From assembly GCA_030035585.1 (NCBI GenBank), contig CM057462.1, positions 92,401,234-92,465,233 on the forward strand: DNA of 64,000 nucleotides. The letters are read 5' to 3'. The stretch is from Dugong dugon. Taxonomy: Eukaryota > Chordata > Mammalia > Sirenia > Dugongidae. Positions 1 to 12,939 of the stretch are shown piece by piece; the stretch's first letter is position 1, and each line of letters opens with the position of its first letter. A program made the translations under genes and the position numbers. The notes beneath the pieces are model-generated. The model made no database searches, was not told the origin of the DNA, and saw nothing but the letters and a program-made list of their open reading frames with translations.

Positions 1-99
1 GTCTTCCTACAACTGGTAAATGTTCTTTGGATTCCCAAATCTTTTCTGATTCCAAATGACCACATGTTTAACCAAACTGGTACTGAATATGATCATGAG
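1..99. other. Upstream flank, nothing recognised
   Basis: AT-rich single-copy-looking sequence with no open frame or repeat that I recognise. Confidence 0.5.
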
Positions 100-245
100 T
101 GAGTTCCTTTGCCTCTCCAAAATTCAGTTTTTTCATCTGTGAGACGGAAACAATAATACCAAACTCAAAGAGCTGATCTGTGGACTAAATAATAAAATGT
201 ATATAAAGTACTCACTAAATGGTAGATACTATTATCATTACTTAC
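100..245 (+). repeat. MIR SINE fragment
   Basis: Shows the MIR order: CAGTTTTTTCATCTGTGA, then a CACTAAATGGTAG-like 3' part. Old and diverged. Confidence 0.6.
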
Positions 246-3200
246 TAGGACTAGAAACAAGTTATCCTGGCTTTCTAACTACTTCTCTTTCTATTATCCT
301 TGGTTGTCATTCATAAGTCAGCAATATAAGGTTTTTCTACATGTGAAATAAATTACGTTTCATATATAATATAACTGGAATTGTATTACAACTGAAATAT
401 TTTTATAAATTTAGAAGCCCTGGAAGCATAGCTCTTTTAGATGAGGAAAAAGTTTTGGCTTACTATACTAAAAGTCATGTCTTCCAAGAGGAGTTTCAGT
501 ATACTGTTCAATTGTACCCAAATGATTTCTTTTCAGATTGCGAGAATAGGATGCTATCAAATATACTATACAATAGAGTAATATAGATGTAGCTGGCATC
601 AAGGGTTTAAATAATGTTTGTGGCACTAAAGAATGACTACGTTACTCAAATCATATCCAGTTATGTATAATAAAGACTTTTGTGAATACAGCAACCATTT
701 AATCAGATTTTTCTGTTGTTGTTGCCGTCCCTGCCCATGCAAATATGCTCTACTACATTATGTATGGTGAATAACAAAACACAGCATTTCATGACTAGAG
801 TTAGAAGGCCATCCTGTTCTGTTGTAGTGTTCTGAGTGGGCGTTTGAACTCTGAAACCCTGGCGACCGAGCCCCTTAAACAGACTCTTTCTGTGTCTCAG
901 TGGGAAGCTCTATGCTTCTCTTCTTCAGTTTCTTCAGCTGTAAAACAGGAATCCAAATAATTCCCTATAGCCCAGGGATTCTCTGAGCTAGTCTGTGAAG
1001 TTACACAGAAGATGAAAACCTTTATAGTGACAATGCATGCCTAATAGTGTCATGCATCTAGAGCACAGAGTTCAGTGAGATAAAAAATAAAATACTACTA
1101 ATAAAAAAAGATCCAGCATCTAGGAGGAAAGCCCAAAGTGCTCTCTGCTCAAACTAGGGTATTTTGTACATAAACTTCGGGGATTGATTTCTACGCAACT
1201 TCCTGGGATGGCCCTGCAAATATTTTTCTATGTTTTCCCCAAAGGAAGCCCTCTCCATTGTAGTCTTATAGGATCCCCCTCCCCCCATTTTTTTTTTTTT
1301 TAACTTCGGTAAAGAAAAAAATGAGCACAGCTTCCTTGCTGATTGTGGAGAGCAAATCTGTATCTCTTTGGAAGCTTGTTGATCAAAAGATTCATGTCAT
1401 CTGTGTGTAGGACATTTCTCTGAGGGGAAAAGGCAGAGTAATCAAGAATGCTTCTTTTCTGAGAGGAAAATAGATGCACCGTGTGTGTAATGGGACAGTG
1501 TTTAAAAAAAACAAAGTCAAGAGCCTGAGAGAATTATAATAATGATCTCGCTGCAAATGTGTGGAGGTAATGGTGACTCAAAAAGACAACCCACATTCCA
1601 GACTTTTTGGTGTCTATGGAAAGAAGCAGATGAGATGTGTCAATAAAATCTGGCATTTATTAGAGAGATAAGGAAGTCTGGAGTAAATGGTATACTCCAA
1701 GTAAGATGAGAAAAAGAAAACAAGAGCATTTTTGTACCCTGATACCAACTTTTGCCTTGGGTCTGGTGCTACCCCGGTAAGCTCCTCTTAAACATTTGTT
1801 TATTATTTAAATATTTTCATACATTCCCTTAAAATGATTGTTGGCTTTCGGAGTGCTCCCTTCGTAGATTGACAGTGTTTACAAATCCTACCAGACACTA
1901 GCTCTTTAACTCTATTATTAAAAAATAATAATAATAGAAAATGAGTTATGTATAGTGCACTTTTCTCTAGGGGGATGAAACCCACAAAGATATTAACCAC
2001 AAGCATTTCACTGTTTGCAAAAAGCAAACCATAGACATACAGAGAGTCAGCTGATTCTCCTCCGGTGAGTGGCTCTTCCATAGTTGTATGTAACTGTGTA
2101 GGACAGTTATCCTCATAACGAGCTGTGTTTTCTGCAAAATCCAGTATAATCAGAATACTTAAACCTTCACATTACCTTTTGTATTTTGTAGTTAGAAGGA
2201 AAGACAGATGGAAGATGTATCTGTTTCTAGATTTTGGTTTTCAAAAATGTTTTTTGTTTGGATAGTACTATGTGGCTCATTGCAGACTTCCTGATTTAGT
2301 GTTTAGGTTGAAAGAGGAAAAATATTTTTTACTGACTGAAGATCAAGAGCAGATGTACGCCGAGGTTGCAATCATACGTTTTAATTTTTATTTGTGTGCT
2401 GTGAGGAACTCTCTCAGAGCCAAAAAGTGATTTGTATTCACTAATTGTAGGCTGTTTGGTAGTTCTTGCATGTAAAAAAATAATGGTTTTATGTATTACC
2501 ACTTTTGGTTTCCCTCTCTCTCATCCTGAATATGCTTTGTGGATTTACTTCATGGGCTCATTTAAGGTTTAATGAGGAGCTATTTCAATGTCCTGGGCAG
2601 CACTGGCTTTTCCTCAGGAAAAACCTTCCTTAGGAAATTTAACATGGTTATGAAATTATTTAATGTTGTGGCTATGGAGCACAGGTCTATGGGAACAGGG
2701 CTATTGCCTTGTAAATTTGATCAAGGTAGATGCCAAGGGGTATACTTGAGAGTTGAGGCCCACAAAATATATCCACTTTGGTATCTGAAAATCCACATTG
2801 TATCAATACTCTGGAAAGTTACCAGATCTCCACCTCAATTGGTGCGTGGAGAAAATGCTCACACATGCAGCCCAGAAGGAGTCAACACTGTTGAATGGCT
2901 GTCTGAATGTCAGCACAGCTAATTGTCATTTCTAGATGATAAATCACAAACATGGTTGGTCACTGTGTGAGGGAGAATGATGTAAAACATGGGTTGCAAA
3001 TACAAATACCTACAGGGGCCAGATTCATATTATGAAAGAGCGAGGCCGGCCTAGCATTGGGGTGTATGTGTGGGGGAATGGTGGGGTCTTCCTCATCTGA
3101 AGAGGCACCTGCTCTTCTCCAGCTCTTCACTGCCCTTTCTCATTGTGGGCCCAGTGTTGCCAGATCTGCTAGTTTTTTTTTCCAAAAAGCAGGAAATTCA

Positions 3201-3439
3201 GATTTTTATGTGAAATCCCTCAAACTTTAAAGGTTGGTTTCAATTTCTTAAAATGCTATGCACTCGAAATCTAAACTAAATGTATCAGAAGGCCAGATAT
3301 GGCCTGTGGGCTGCCACTTTGAGGCCTCTGAATTAAGTGACTCTCTTGGGAGAGAAGAACCTCCTCACTTAGAGAATGTTTTTCCAGTAACCTCAGTGGG
3401 TGTCTTTTTTTTTTTAAAAAAAACAAACAAACTAACAAA
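246..3439. other. Intergenic, mostly unrecognised sequence
   Basis: AT-rich sequence with no supported gene. A weak MIR-like stretch occurs near 890-1075 (TCAGTTTCTTCAGCTGTAAA) and a C/T-rich low-complexity tract near 1270-1302. The open frames here (up to 116 codons) have no recognisable domain. Confidence 0.5.
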
Positions 3440-3565
3440 AGAACACTGAACTGGGAGATTAGAGACTGGGTTCAAATCCTGACTCTACTTTTCCTAACTG
3501 AATGATATTGGGCAAGCCCCTAACTTTTCTTAACATTAGCTTTATAATATATCAGTTTATAGTTT
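3440..3565 (+). repeat. MIR SINE fragment
   Basis: GGGTTCAAATCCTGACTCT followed by a GGGCAAGCCCCTAAC-like segment is the tRNA-related head and middle of MIR. Confidence 0.65.
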
Positions 3566-3584
3566 GTGTCCCACCTCACAGATT

Positions 3585-3835
3585 CAATTAACTAACATTT
3601 ATTGAAAACTTACTAGAGCATATCTTATTTCATTTATTTATTTATCTTATTGGTTACTTGATCCTCAAGTAGGCTTTACGAGATAGACATTCTTATCATG
3701 TTTTCAAAGATGATGAAACTGAGATTTGGTAAATTTTAAAGAAACAGCTCAAGGTCATCGAACTAATTTGTGATGGAGTGGAGATTCAGGCCAGATCTTT
3801 GGATTTCGAACCCTGAGTACTTTTCAATTATAAAA
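3585..3835 (-). repeat. MIR SINE fragment
   Basis: Reverse-orientation MIR: TAACATTTATTGAAAACTTA at one end, GATGATGAAACTGAGA in the middle, TTCGAACCCTGAGTAC at the other. Confidence 0.65.
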
Positions 3836-3924
3836 GCAATTCTTAAAATAGATAAGGAGCTATAATCCACTTAAATCATCATCATCACCACCATTTTGGC
3901 CTTCTTTTACCTGTCCCCTAGATA

Positions 3925-4020
3925 CAGAGTTTGCAAGTAGAATTTGACCTGGGCAAGTTACTTTATCTCTCTAGGTCTCAGTTTTCTTAACACTTAAATG
4001 GGCAGAGTTAGACAAGAACA
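3925..4020 (+). repeat. MIR fragment
   Basis: Contains GACCTGGGCAAGTTACTTTA and a CTCAGTTTTCTTAACAC segment, the MIR centre. Confidence 0.55.
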
Positions 4021-4107
4021 GAAGCGGCAAATTGGCACCTTGAAGGCTGTACTCAGCTCACAGATGTGTTTGGTTGGGCCTAAATAAATTTTTCTGTTTT
4101 TTTTTTT

Positions 4108-5295
4108 TAAACAGGTTGATTGAGGTATAATTGACATAAAATAAAGCACACATATTTAAAGTATACAATTTCATAAATTTTGACATATGGATACACTCAT
4201 GAAATCATCGCCATAATCAAGATAGTGAGCATATCCACCACTTCCAAAAGTTTCCTCATGCCCCTTGGTAATCCATGCCTGTCTCTCCATCCCTTCCTTG
4301 CTCCAGGTACTCACCGATCTGCTTTCTTTCACTGTACATTTGTATTCATTCCCTAGAATTTTATATAAGTGGAATCATACAGCATGTACTTTTTGGGACT
4401 GGCTTCTTTTTCTCAGCTTAATTATTTTGATATCCATCCATGTTGTGACATGTAGTTCATTCCTTTTGATTGCTCAGAGTATCCCATTGAACGAATGTAC
4501 TACAGATAGTTTATTCATTCACCCAATGATGGACATTTGGGGTGTTCCAGTTTGGGGCTATTACAAATATAGCTGCTGTGTGAGTCTTTGCATGCACATA
4601 TGTTTTCTTTTTTCTTGGGTGAAAGCCTAAGAGTGGTGTGACTAGATCATATGGTAGGTATATGTTTAATTTTTTAAGAAACTGCCATATTGTTTCCCAA
4701 ATTTGTTTTTGTTTTCATGTATGAGAGTCCCAGCATCTCCACTTCCTTGCCAACACTTGGATGAGCAGTTTAAAAAATTTTAAGCATTCTGTAGTCCAAT
4801 TTATTTATTTTGTCTTTTGTAGCTTGTGCTCATGGTGTCATAATTTTTAGCCATTCTAATATGTGGGTAGTGATATCTCATTGTGGTTTTAGTTGGCAGT
4901 TCCTTTATGACTAATGATGTTGAGCAGTTCTTCTTGAAGTTATTTGCCATCTGTAATCTTCTTTGGTGATGTGTCTGTTCAAGTTTTTTGTTCATTTTTA
5001 AAATTTTTAGTATTGTTATTGAGTTTTGAACATTCTTTATATATTCTAGATGTAAGTTCTTTATTTGATATATGACTTGCGAATATTCTCTCCCAGTCTG
5101 TGGTTTGTCTTTTTATTTTCTTAACAGTGTCCTTTGGAGAGCAGAAGTTCTTAATTTTGATAAAGTAAAATTTATCAATTTATTATTTTATGGATTGTGC
5201 TTTTGGTGTCATTGACTAAGAACTATTTGCCTACCCTAAGATCACAGAGATCGTTTCCTGTTTTCGACATGATTTTTTTTAGATGATTTTACATA
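4108..5295 (-). mobile_element. Old L1 (L1M type) 3' part
   Basis: The plus strand reads as the reverse complement of a mammalian-wide L1 ORF2 end plus 3' UTR. It runs from the GATTGAGGTATAATTGACAT-type 3' UTR at the left through the CATTGTGGTTTTAGTTGGCA region to CCAGTCTGTGGTTTGTC and an AATTTATCAATTTATT segment at the right. The frames are broken by many changes, so it is a fossil. The 121-codon plus-strand open frame at 4265 is antisense to it and not a gene. Confidence 0.8.
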
Positions 5296-5795
5296 ATTTT
5301 TGAATTAGCTGCCAACATTTGAAAATATATTTCATTGAAGAAATCTGAACTTACACCTTCTGTTAAAAATGGAAGAGCTGGGAATACTGACCTGCATTCC
5401 CGCAGGATAATGCTCAACTGGACCTAAGTAACTTTCCAGTCCCCCAAGGTCCTCACTGGGCTGGCCTCCCTGAGTTACACTCCCTGCCTTGCTACTGTGG
5501 GCACACGGATCTATCACCCCACAGCTAGATCCCCTCTATGACCCTTTGCAGTTGTATGTTTTGGCGGTTTACAAACCCTCCATTTATTATTATCTATGAG
5601 CCTTCTAAGGAGTTTAAGTGTGTGAATGCTCTACAGTGGAGTGGGAATCAACTTGGAGATTACAGAAGGATAATCCACACTTTTGCCATGAAGATGGGGT
5701 TTAAAGATCTGGGGGATTTTTTTGAAGAAATAGTTTGAAGCTGGAAAGCAATAATTTGACTTAACTTGGCCACTTGCCTACTCCCCAGATTTTTT
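5296..5795. other. Nothing recognised
   Basis: Sequence between two L1 fossils with no repeat family or gene that I can support. Confidence 0.4.
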
Positions 5796-7390
5796 TTATT
5801 TGCTTTCTGCTGTAGACTGAAAAAACATTTTTTGAAGTGTAAATATATACTGCAAAAGACACACATCGTAAGACGCACAGTTTGATGAGTTTTGAAAAAT
5901 CTAACTATTACCTCAGTTATGATGTATAGCATTCCCACCACCCTAGAAATTTCCCTCCTGTCCTTCTCCAGTCTATCCATCTTCCCTTCAGAGTCAATCA
6001 TTAATATAATTTCTAACCAGATTTATCTGAAATTCATAAAAATGGAATCATAGAGTAAGTACTCTTGTATATAACTTCTTTCTTTGAGCATAATTTGTGC
6101 CTTTAAAATAGAATGTTTATCTTATTTACATGAAATGTAATTATTGATAAATTTGGATTTATGGCTACCATCTTGTTTTCAAATTGTTCTGCCTATGATC
6201 CTTTGATCCTACTTTCTGCTTTACTTTGGGTTAATTGAGTATTTTTAGGAATTCTATTTTACTTCCTCGGTTGACTCTTTATTCATACCTCTTTTGGTTA
6301 TATTTAGTGGTTAGTGTAGAGATTACAAAATGCATCTTTAACGTCTCACATTTTACTATGGATTAATATTATACCAGTTCACATGTGATGTACCTTATAA
6401 TGGTATATATACTTGTATTTCTATCCCTACTATTTATGCTTTTGTTGTCCTATATTTTACTATTACATATGTTATACATGTCAGCATCCATTGCTGTTGT
6501 TTTCACACTTAAAAGTCAAATGCCTTTCAAAGAACCTAGGAAATGGCAAAACAAATTTTGTATACTTGCACAAATATTTATAATATATGGTGCTGTTCAT
6601 TGCTTTATATAGATCTGAAAATATTTATTTCCTCATATTTTTGTTGAAAAAGAATCCTACATTGACAGTTTTTGTTTTTTTTTTAAATACTGGCTTGCAT
6701 TGTTTCTGGTGAGCAGTCAGTTGTCATTCTTTCATTATACCTCTGTATATGACATCATTGTCTTCTTCTTCTCCTTCTTCCTCCTGGCCTCTAGGAGAAT
6801 AAGCTCTTTGTCTTGATTTCCAGTGGTTGTTTTGTTATATAGCTAGATGTGGATTTATATATATTTATTTTGTCTGGGTTCATTCAGCTTCTTGACTTTG
6901 TGGGTCTGGGGTTTTTGTTTTTGTTTTTTTTAAATCAAACTTGGGAAAATTTCAGTCAATATTTTGTTAAATAAATTTCCTGTCCTAGTCTATCTCTTGT
7001 CCTTCTAGGACTACAATTATGCTAGAAAGTTTAATATTGTCCCACAGGACACAAATACTCTGTTCATTCTTTTTTTTTTTTTTTTAGGTCTTTTTATTTC
7101 TGTGTACTTTATTTTTTTAAAATTTTTTTTTATTGTACTTTAGATGGAGGTTTACAGAACAAATACTTTCTCATTAAACAGTCAGTAACATATTGTTTTA
7201 TGATCTTGGTTAACAACCCCACAACATGTCAACACTTTCCCTTCTCGACCTTGAAGTAAATTTTTTTTTTTTTTGGTGAAAATATACATGGCCAAAGTTT
7301 CTGTGTACTTAATTTGATGATTTCTATTAACCTGTCTTCAATTTCACTGATCTCTTCTTCTACAGTATTTACTTTGCTCCTAAATTTCCA
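5796..7390 (-). mobile_element. Old L1/HAL1-type fossil, interrupted
   Basis: Parts resemble antisense L1 3' UTR (about 5800-6110) and antisense ORF1 region (about 6840-7080, with AATATTGTCCCACAGGACAC and TTCTTGACTTTGTGGGTCTG; resuming at 7305-7385). A younger L1 3' end is inserted at about 7112-7297 and an AfroSINE follows. Heavily decayed. Confidence 0.5.
7112..7297 (-). mobile_element. 5'-truncated L1 3' end (Afrotherian lineage)
   Basis: Matches the 3' end of the large L1 at 33.44 kb (TTTTATTGTACTT, then CTTACAG-like and AACAACCCCACAACATGTCA). It is flanked by a direct repeat TTTCTGTGTACTT (about 7096-7108 and 7300-7312), a target-site duplication of L1 retrotransposition. Only about 185 bp of the element was copied. 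Confidence 0.8.
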
Positions 7391-7467
7391 AGGAGCTGCT
7401 GGTGGGTTCGAACTGCCAACCTTTTGGTTTATAGCCAAGCTCTTAACCACTGTGCCACCAGGGCTCC
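7388..7467 (-). mobile_element. AfroSINE fragment
   Basis: Reads GGTTCGAACTGCCAACC (box B region) to CTGTGCCACCAGGGCTCC (5' head) in reverse. Truncated to the tRNA-like head. Confidence 0.85.
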
Positions 7468-8990
7468 ATATATATATATACATATATACATATATTATTT
7501 TAGATATTGAATTTTTTAGATGTAAGATTTATATATTTTTTTAAATTTTTATTATTTGTATTTCTGTGTTGAGATTCCTCCTTGACCTCCTCCTTGTGAC
7601 ACTTACTTGTATCCTTCAGCTCAACTCATGACTGATTTTGAATGACCACTTTCATCTTACGGTAGATTGATATTGATTCTGCTCAACTTTATAACTTGGT
7701 GTATCTGGCGTAACTCCAGTTCCAGATACACGGTTACTTGGTACCTTATGTCAGGTGATTCATCTATATCAGACCCTGTAGTATGCCAGAAGCTGTTTTT
7801 TGAACAGTGTATAATTCTCTACTACACATAATATGGCCACACAGAACCTATTCTGTGACTCTCCTATTGAAGTTTGCCATTAACTTCGTACAGCATCTTT
7901 CTCACTACAGATACCTTCCAATAATATAGGATCTACTGTGTTATATAGGCTGGGCCCAAGCATCAGGGCCTCAGGCACCACAGCTTGATTCTGATAAAGA
8001 GCTCTTTCTTTTATATACTTGCTGCAGTGTTGTAGGGCCCTTCATTCTGAGGATCTGGCCTCTTCTTTAGTCAATGAGTTTGGGGTCAGAAAACTGGCCC
8101 AGTTTGGAGCCTGGGCAAGGTGCCAGGACTTTTTACTGGGGAAGGTGCCCTCCTCCTCCTAATTGTCCATCCTTGTTCTTTTGGCTGAATGGTTTGAGCA
8201 ATAACCTTGTTGACTGCCCATCCATCTTGTCCCTAGGGATGTTGTGTTCTATTAACCATCTGCATAACTCTGTGAACCAGCTTCCCTGGTTGCCCCTGCA
8301 ACTTCACTGCTCATAACAATAATTCTGTTCATGTTGCTTCTTCATTTAAGTGCTTCCACCTGGCTTTTATTTTGAAATTCTATCATCTCCATTACTATCA
8401 GTGATTCCAGTTTTATAACAGCATTTCCTACCATCAGTTCTGGCTTACAGGGACACTACTGAGCTTCTCAATGATGCTACTACTCTCCCATAATTACCCC
8501 TTTCCCACACTTACTTGTTAATCTCAATTCTTTCTGCTGTTACTTTCAGTAGTTATCTTCATGGATTTAAATAACATACAGCTACGTCTTGATATTTCTG
8601 TTTTAGACATTATCTATTGACTTTCCACTGTGGAATATGAGTTTCTTTTCGTCATCACCACCATCATACATTTCCCAGCCCCCTATTCTCCCATGTTAAC
8701 TAGATCATAATTTTGGTTAGATTCAGTGTTTGCAATGCTATGTCTACGTAATCTCTTTCTACAACTAAGCCATGTAATATACTAGGTTTACTTTTTCCTT
8801 GTTTGCACAAATTTTTGTATTCCATGAATTACTAATTGTCTTGTATTTGTGGTTTGTTTAGTTTTCTATATGCTCATCACCAATTCATCCCAAAACTCTT
8901 CCTCAAAAGTGAAAGTCTCTCTCAGGCTTAAACCCATGTAAGAGTCTATTATTTGGTGACTTCTCTCCCAAAGCCTTCAGACCTATTCCA
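7468..8990. other. Unassigned, possibly old LINE-derived
   Basis: A TA-rich microsatellite follows the SINE (7468-7495). The rest is T-rich antisense-LINE-like sequence without a family I can name. No supported gene; the 80-codon frame at 8074 has no domain. Confidence 0.35.
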
Positions 8991-9167
8991 ATCTTGACTG
9001 ATTCTCTCTAATCAGTTATTCAGTTTCCTTCCTTAAACCTGCTTTCATTATCATCCTGGGAATTTCCTTTACCTCTGTTTTTCCTAGATTCTATGTGTTC
9101 CTTTTCCTTGGTTTACTTCTTGAATTACTGGAATGTATTCTCCAGTAGCTTCCTTAGAAAGGGCATG

Positions 9168-9609
9168 TGGTAGGCTGATTAATGCCTGCACCCCACTCAA
9201 AGATTTCCACACTTTCCCAGAAACTGTGATACATTACCTTATGTGCAACAAAAGGGATTTTGCAAATGTAAATTAAGGATCTTGTGATGGGGAGTTCATC
9301 CTGAATTATCTGAGTGGGTCAGTCCTATGTAACCACAGGGTCCTTATAAGAGATAAGGTGATATGAAAATGGGAGCAGAGAGAGATGTGACAGTGCTACA
9401 CTGCTGGCTTTGAAGGTAGGAAAATGGGCCGTGAACCAAGGAATGAAGTTGTAGAAGCTAGAAAAGGCAAGGCAATGGATTCTCCTCTAGAGCCTTCAGA
9501 AGAAACCAGCTCTGCCAACTTCTGACAGGCATTTGAACAATAAATTTGTCTTGTTTCAAACACCACCAAGTTTGTGGTAGCTTGTTAAAGCAGTCATGGG
9601 AAACACACA
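9168..9609 (+). mobile_element. Solo LTR, MaLR (MLT1-like)
   Basis: Begins TGTGGTAGGCTGATTAATG and ends near AAACACACA. It contains AAGGGATTTTGCAAATGTAA, GGGTCCTTATAAGAGATAA and the poly(A) signal CAATAAATTTG at about 9539-9549. It interrupts an L1/HAL1 fossil (AGAAAGGGCATG before, GGGTGCATGGGAG after), suggesting a short duplicated target. No internal retroviral genes are present. Confidence 0.7.
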
Positions 9610-9868
9610 GGGTGCATGGGAGATATATTTTTGAAGTTTTATGTGTAAGCAGATGTTCTACTCTCACTCAGAATGATAGTTCAGGTGGGTATAGAATTTT
9701 AAGTAGAAAATACTTTTCATTTAGAATTTTGAAAGCATTTTTGCATGGCTTTTCTGTTTTCAGTACGGTTCTTAAGAAAACAAAATGCCATTCTAATTCT
9801 TGATTCTTTGTATGTAATCTGATTTTGGTTTTTTTTGTTTGTTTGTTTACATCTCTGGAAGCTTTTAA

Positions 9869-10078
9869 GGGAACCCTGGTGGTGCAGTGGTTAATTAAGT
9901 GCTTGACTGCTAACTGAAAGGTCAGCGGTTCGAGCACACCAGCCTCTCCATGGGAGAAAGATGTGGCAACCTGCTTCCACAAAGAGTACAGTCTTGGAAA
10001 CCCACTAGGGTCAGTTCTACTCTGTCCTGTTGGGTTTCTATGAGTCAGAATTGACTTGATGGTATTGGGTTTTGTTTG
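9869..10078 (+). mobile_element. AfroSINE, full length
   Basis: Head GAACCCTGGTGGTGCAGTGG, box B GGTTCGAGCACACC, tail TATGAGTCAGAATTGACTTG. Inserted in the LINE fossil; near-identical GGAAGCTTTTA / GGAAGGTTTTA on the two sides look like its target-site duplication. Confidence 0.9.
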
Positions 10079-10659
10079 GTACAGGGAAGGTTTTAGGAAC
10101 TTCTTTTTGTCTCCAGTATTAAGATGAGTCTATTTTCATCCATTGTGCTGGGTCTTCAGTGGGACCTTTGAATATGGAAACTCATGTCCTTCAGTTCAGG
10201 CAAATTTCTTTAATTATTTTGTTGTTATTTTCCTCCTACATGTTTTCTCTCTTCTCTCTCTTTTGAGCTCTAGTTATTTAGATGTTTTGCTCCTGTAGTA
10301 ATCCTGCAATTTCCTTTTTTTCCCTCATGATTTCCATCTCTTTGTCTCATTGCCCTTTTTTTTTTCCCTAATCCCTATATTAAGCTTATCATTTCTGCCA
10401 TAATATTTTAAATTTCCAGGACTGTTTTCCTTCTCTAAATGTTACTTTTCCCCCCAAATGCATCCTGTTATTATTTCATAGAGGCAATATTTTCAGTGAT
10501 TTCTTGGAATGTATTAGTGATGGTGTGTGTGTAAGTTTTCTTCTATTTAAATAGTTTCTATTCTTTCTAAGTTGTTTTTATCTTGTTTATTTTTATTTCT
10601 GTCTTTTATGTTTAAAGCCTTTCTTCAAATGGTGTTCTTTGATTGTAAGCATATATTAC

Positions 10660-12655
10660 TTTTAAAGCTTTATTGAGGCACAACTGGGATACAGGAAGCT
10701 GAATATACTTAAAGTGTATAATTTGATAAGTGTGTCAATTATCAATTTATTGCTCTCATCTCTGAGTGCACGCTTCAGTATGTTTTATGATAAAAAATGG
10801 AATTTCTTTAAGCATTTCTACTTTAAAGTAAATATTATGTTTTCTCAGTAGAAGGCTCTGGAGGGACATTGCAGGAGGAGATGCTTCTTGAAATTTCCAG
10901 CATGGGCTTGGGGTATGGATGTGAGAACATCTGCTGAAGGTTGTCCCAGTCGCAGTCCCTGAATATGATCTCTGTGCAACCTGATCTCTCTGCAACCTCT
11001 TGGCCTGTCCACAACCTTTTGCAGCTCTCTTAACATGGAAACCAAAGCCTCTGTGCAGCCTACGTGCAGTCTTCTGTGGCCCAGAGTCTCACATACCAAG
11101 TAGCTCCTTCTTTTGCAGCGCCCTGTAGTCTGCATGGAGCCCACTGGTTGCTTGGGATAGAGGGGGTGGTCCCACCCTGAGCTTTGGCACTGCCCACATG
11201 TTCTGAAGGTCTCCTGTCCAGGCCAACACCTGGACTCTACTGCATGCTCATGCCACTGGTTATTGATCACTTGGACTCCAGAGGTGACCTATTGCTTGCC
11301 CAGCAACTCCAGACCAGCTTCAGCCTGGCCAGACAGTGAATTTCTCTGTTATCTGGGAGACTGAATCACACCTTCACTTAGGCCTGAATCCCTTCCAAAT
11401 CTGTCTTTCCTTGAGTACTCTCTTAGCCCTAGAGTACCATATTGAGTTTCCTTATATCTTATAGTTACCTTTTTAAATCATAGTTAATAATTCCTTATAT
11501 TAAATTTATCCTGTTTAACTTGCTGTGTGGTCTCTATCTCCTGACTGGATGCAGACTGCTACGTTGAGTTTTAACATAATCAAGATAATGAACATATTCA
11601 TCACTCCCATAAGTTTCTTCATGCCTGTTTGTAATCCATCCTTCCATTTCCCTGTCTCCAGGTAAACAAAACTCTGCTTTTTTGTCACTATATATTAGTT
11701 TGGATTTTCTAGAATTTTATATAAATATAATCATGTAGTATATACATTAAAAAACTAGCTTCTTTCATTCAGTATAATTATTTTGATATTCATCCGTGAT
11801 ACTATTTGTATTAATAATTTATTCCTTTTTATTGTTGAGTATTATTTAATTATATGGATATACCAGAGTTTTCCATTCACCTCTTGATGGACATTTGCAT
11901 TATTTCCAGTTTTGGGTCACCACAAATAAAGTTATGAATTTTCATGTACAAGTTTTTGGATGTATATATGCTTTTACTTCTCTTGAGTAACACCTAGGAG
12001 TGGAATGACTGCATCATATAGTAGATGTAAGTTTAGCTTTGAAAACTGCAAAACTATTTTCTAACGTAGTTGTATCATTTTCACATTCTCACTAGCAATG
12101 CATGAAATTTCCAGTTGTTCGACATCCTTGCCAAAACTTGATGTGGTCAGTCTTTTTAACTTCAGACATTCTAGTAGGTATGCAGTGATATCTCACTGAG
12201 GTTTTAGTTTGCATTTCCCTCATAACTAATGATGTCGAACCTATTTTCATGTGCTTATTTTGCCATCTGTACATTTTCTTCACTGAGTGTTCAAATATTT
12301 GTCCATTTAAAAAATAGAGTTGCTTGTCTTTTTATTATTGGGTTATAAGAATTCTTTATGTATTATAGATACAATTGTCTTATCAGATATGTTTTGTAAA
12401 TATTTTCTCCTGAGTCTGGGGCTTACTTTTTTATTTTTGTAACAACACCCTTTGAAAAGCAAAAGCTTTTAATTTTGAAGAAGTCCAATTTATCCATTTT
12501 TTGTTTCATAGTTCATGGCTTTTGCATCTTATTTAAGAAATTTTTTTCAAACCCAAGGTTACTAAGATATTCTCCTATGTTTTCTTTCAGAAGTTTTATA
12601 GTCTGTAATACCTCGGTATTAGCTTTACTAATAATCCTTTACTGTACTTAAATTT
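10660..12655 (-). mobile_element. Old L1 (L1M type) 3' part, interrupted
   Basis: 3' UTR at the left (TTTATTGAGGCACAACTGGG, AAAGTGTATAATTTGATAAG), then after an 830-bp interruption the same UTR and ORF2 end resume (ATAATCAAGATAATGAACAT to AATTTTGAAGAAGTCCAATT). It parallels the copy at 4.1-5.3 kb in order and content. Non-coding fossil. Confidence 0.75.
10738..11568 (+). mobile_element. Possible LTR or other element inserted in L1M
   Basis: This block is absent from the related L1M copy at 4.1 kb, so it was inserted. Its right end (TGCTGTGTGGTCTCTATCTC, then CTGACTGGATGC) resembles the 3' end of ERVL/MaLR-type LTRs. No clear target-site duplication was found. The 141-codon minus-strand frame within it has no known domain. 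Confidence 0.35.
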
Positions 12656-12939
12656 GTTCATGAAATTCTAATGAAGAGACCACATGGAGGAGGTGTTGCA
12701 GACACATGTGAGGGCAGCTCAGAAACAAAGCATGGACAAGAAGAGCATATCATTGGGTAGAACAGAGAAGCCAAGTTGTCTTTTAACACCTTTTCTACCC
12801 ACTGTACAAATGGATATGTGAGGCTAATGGAACAAAATATATGAAATCAGTATTGTGCTAGAAGTCCAGGCTGTATGATTGCCAGATTTATGCCCCTCTC
12901 TCACATAATGCTGGGTTTTGGAGGAACTAAAGTAACAGT
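12656..12939. other. Nothing recognised
   Basis: Single-copy-looking intergenic sequence. Confidence 0.4.

Larger units (their letters stand above)
8991..10640 (-). mobile_element. L1/HAL1-type ORF1-region fossil, with two insertions
   Basis: Antisense of an old LINE ORF1/5' region: ATGCCATTCTAATTCTTGAT, CTCTGGAAGCTTTTA, CTTCTTTTTGTCTCCAGT, AATATGGAAACTCATGTCC, and CATCCTGTTATTATTTCATA follow the family order. A MaLR-like LTR (9168-9609) and an AfroSINE (9869-10078) split it. Coding capacity is lost. Confidence 0.6.

Noticed and set aside
2572-2922. 116-codon plus-strand frame
   Set aside because: No recognisable domain, promoter or splice context; chance frame in intergenic DNA.
4265-4630. 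121-codon plus-strand frame
   Set aside because: Antisense to an old L1 3' part; no domain of its own.
10845-11270. 141-codon minus-strand frame as a gene
   Set aside because: No start context, domain or splice evidence; it sits in an insertion within an L1 fossil.
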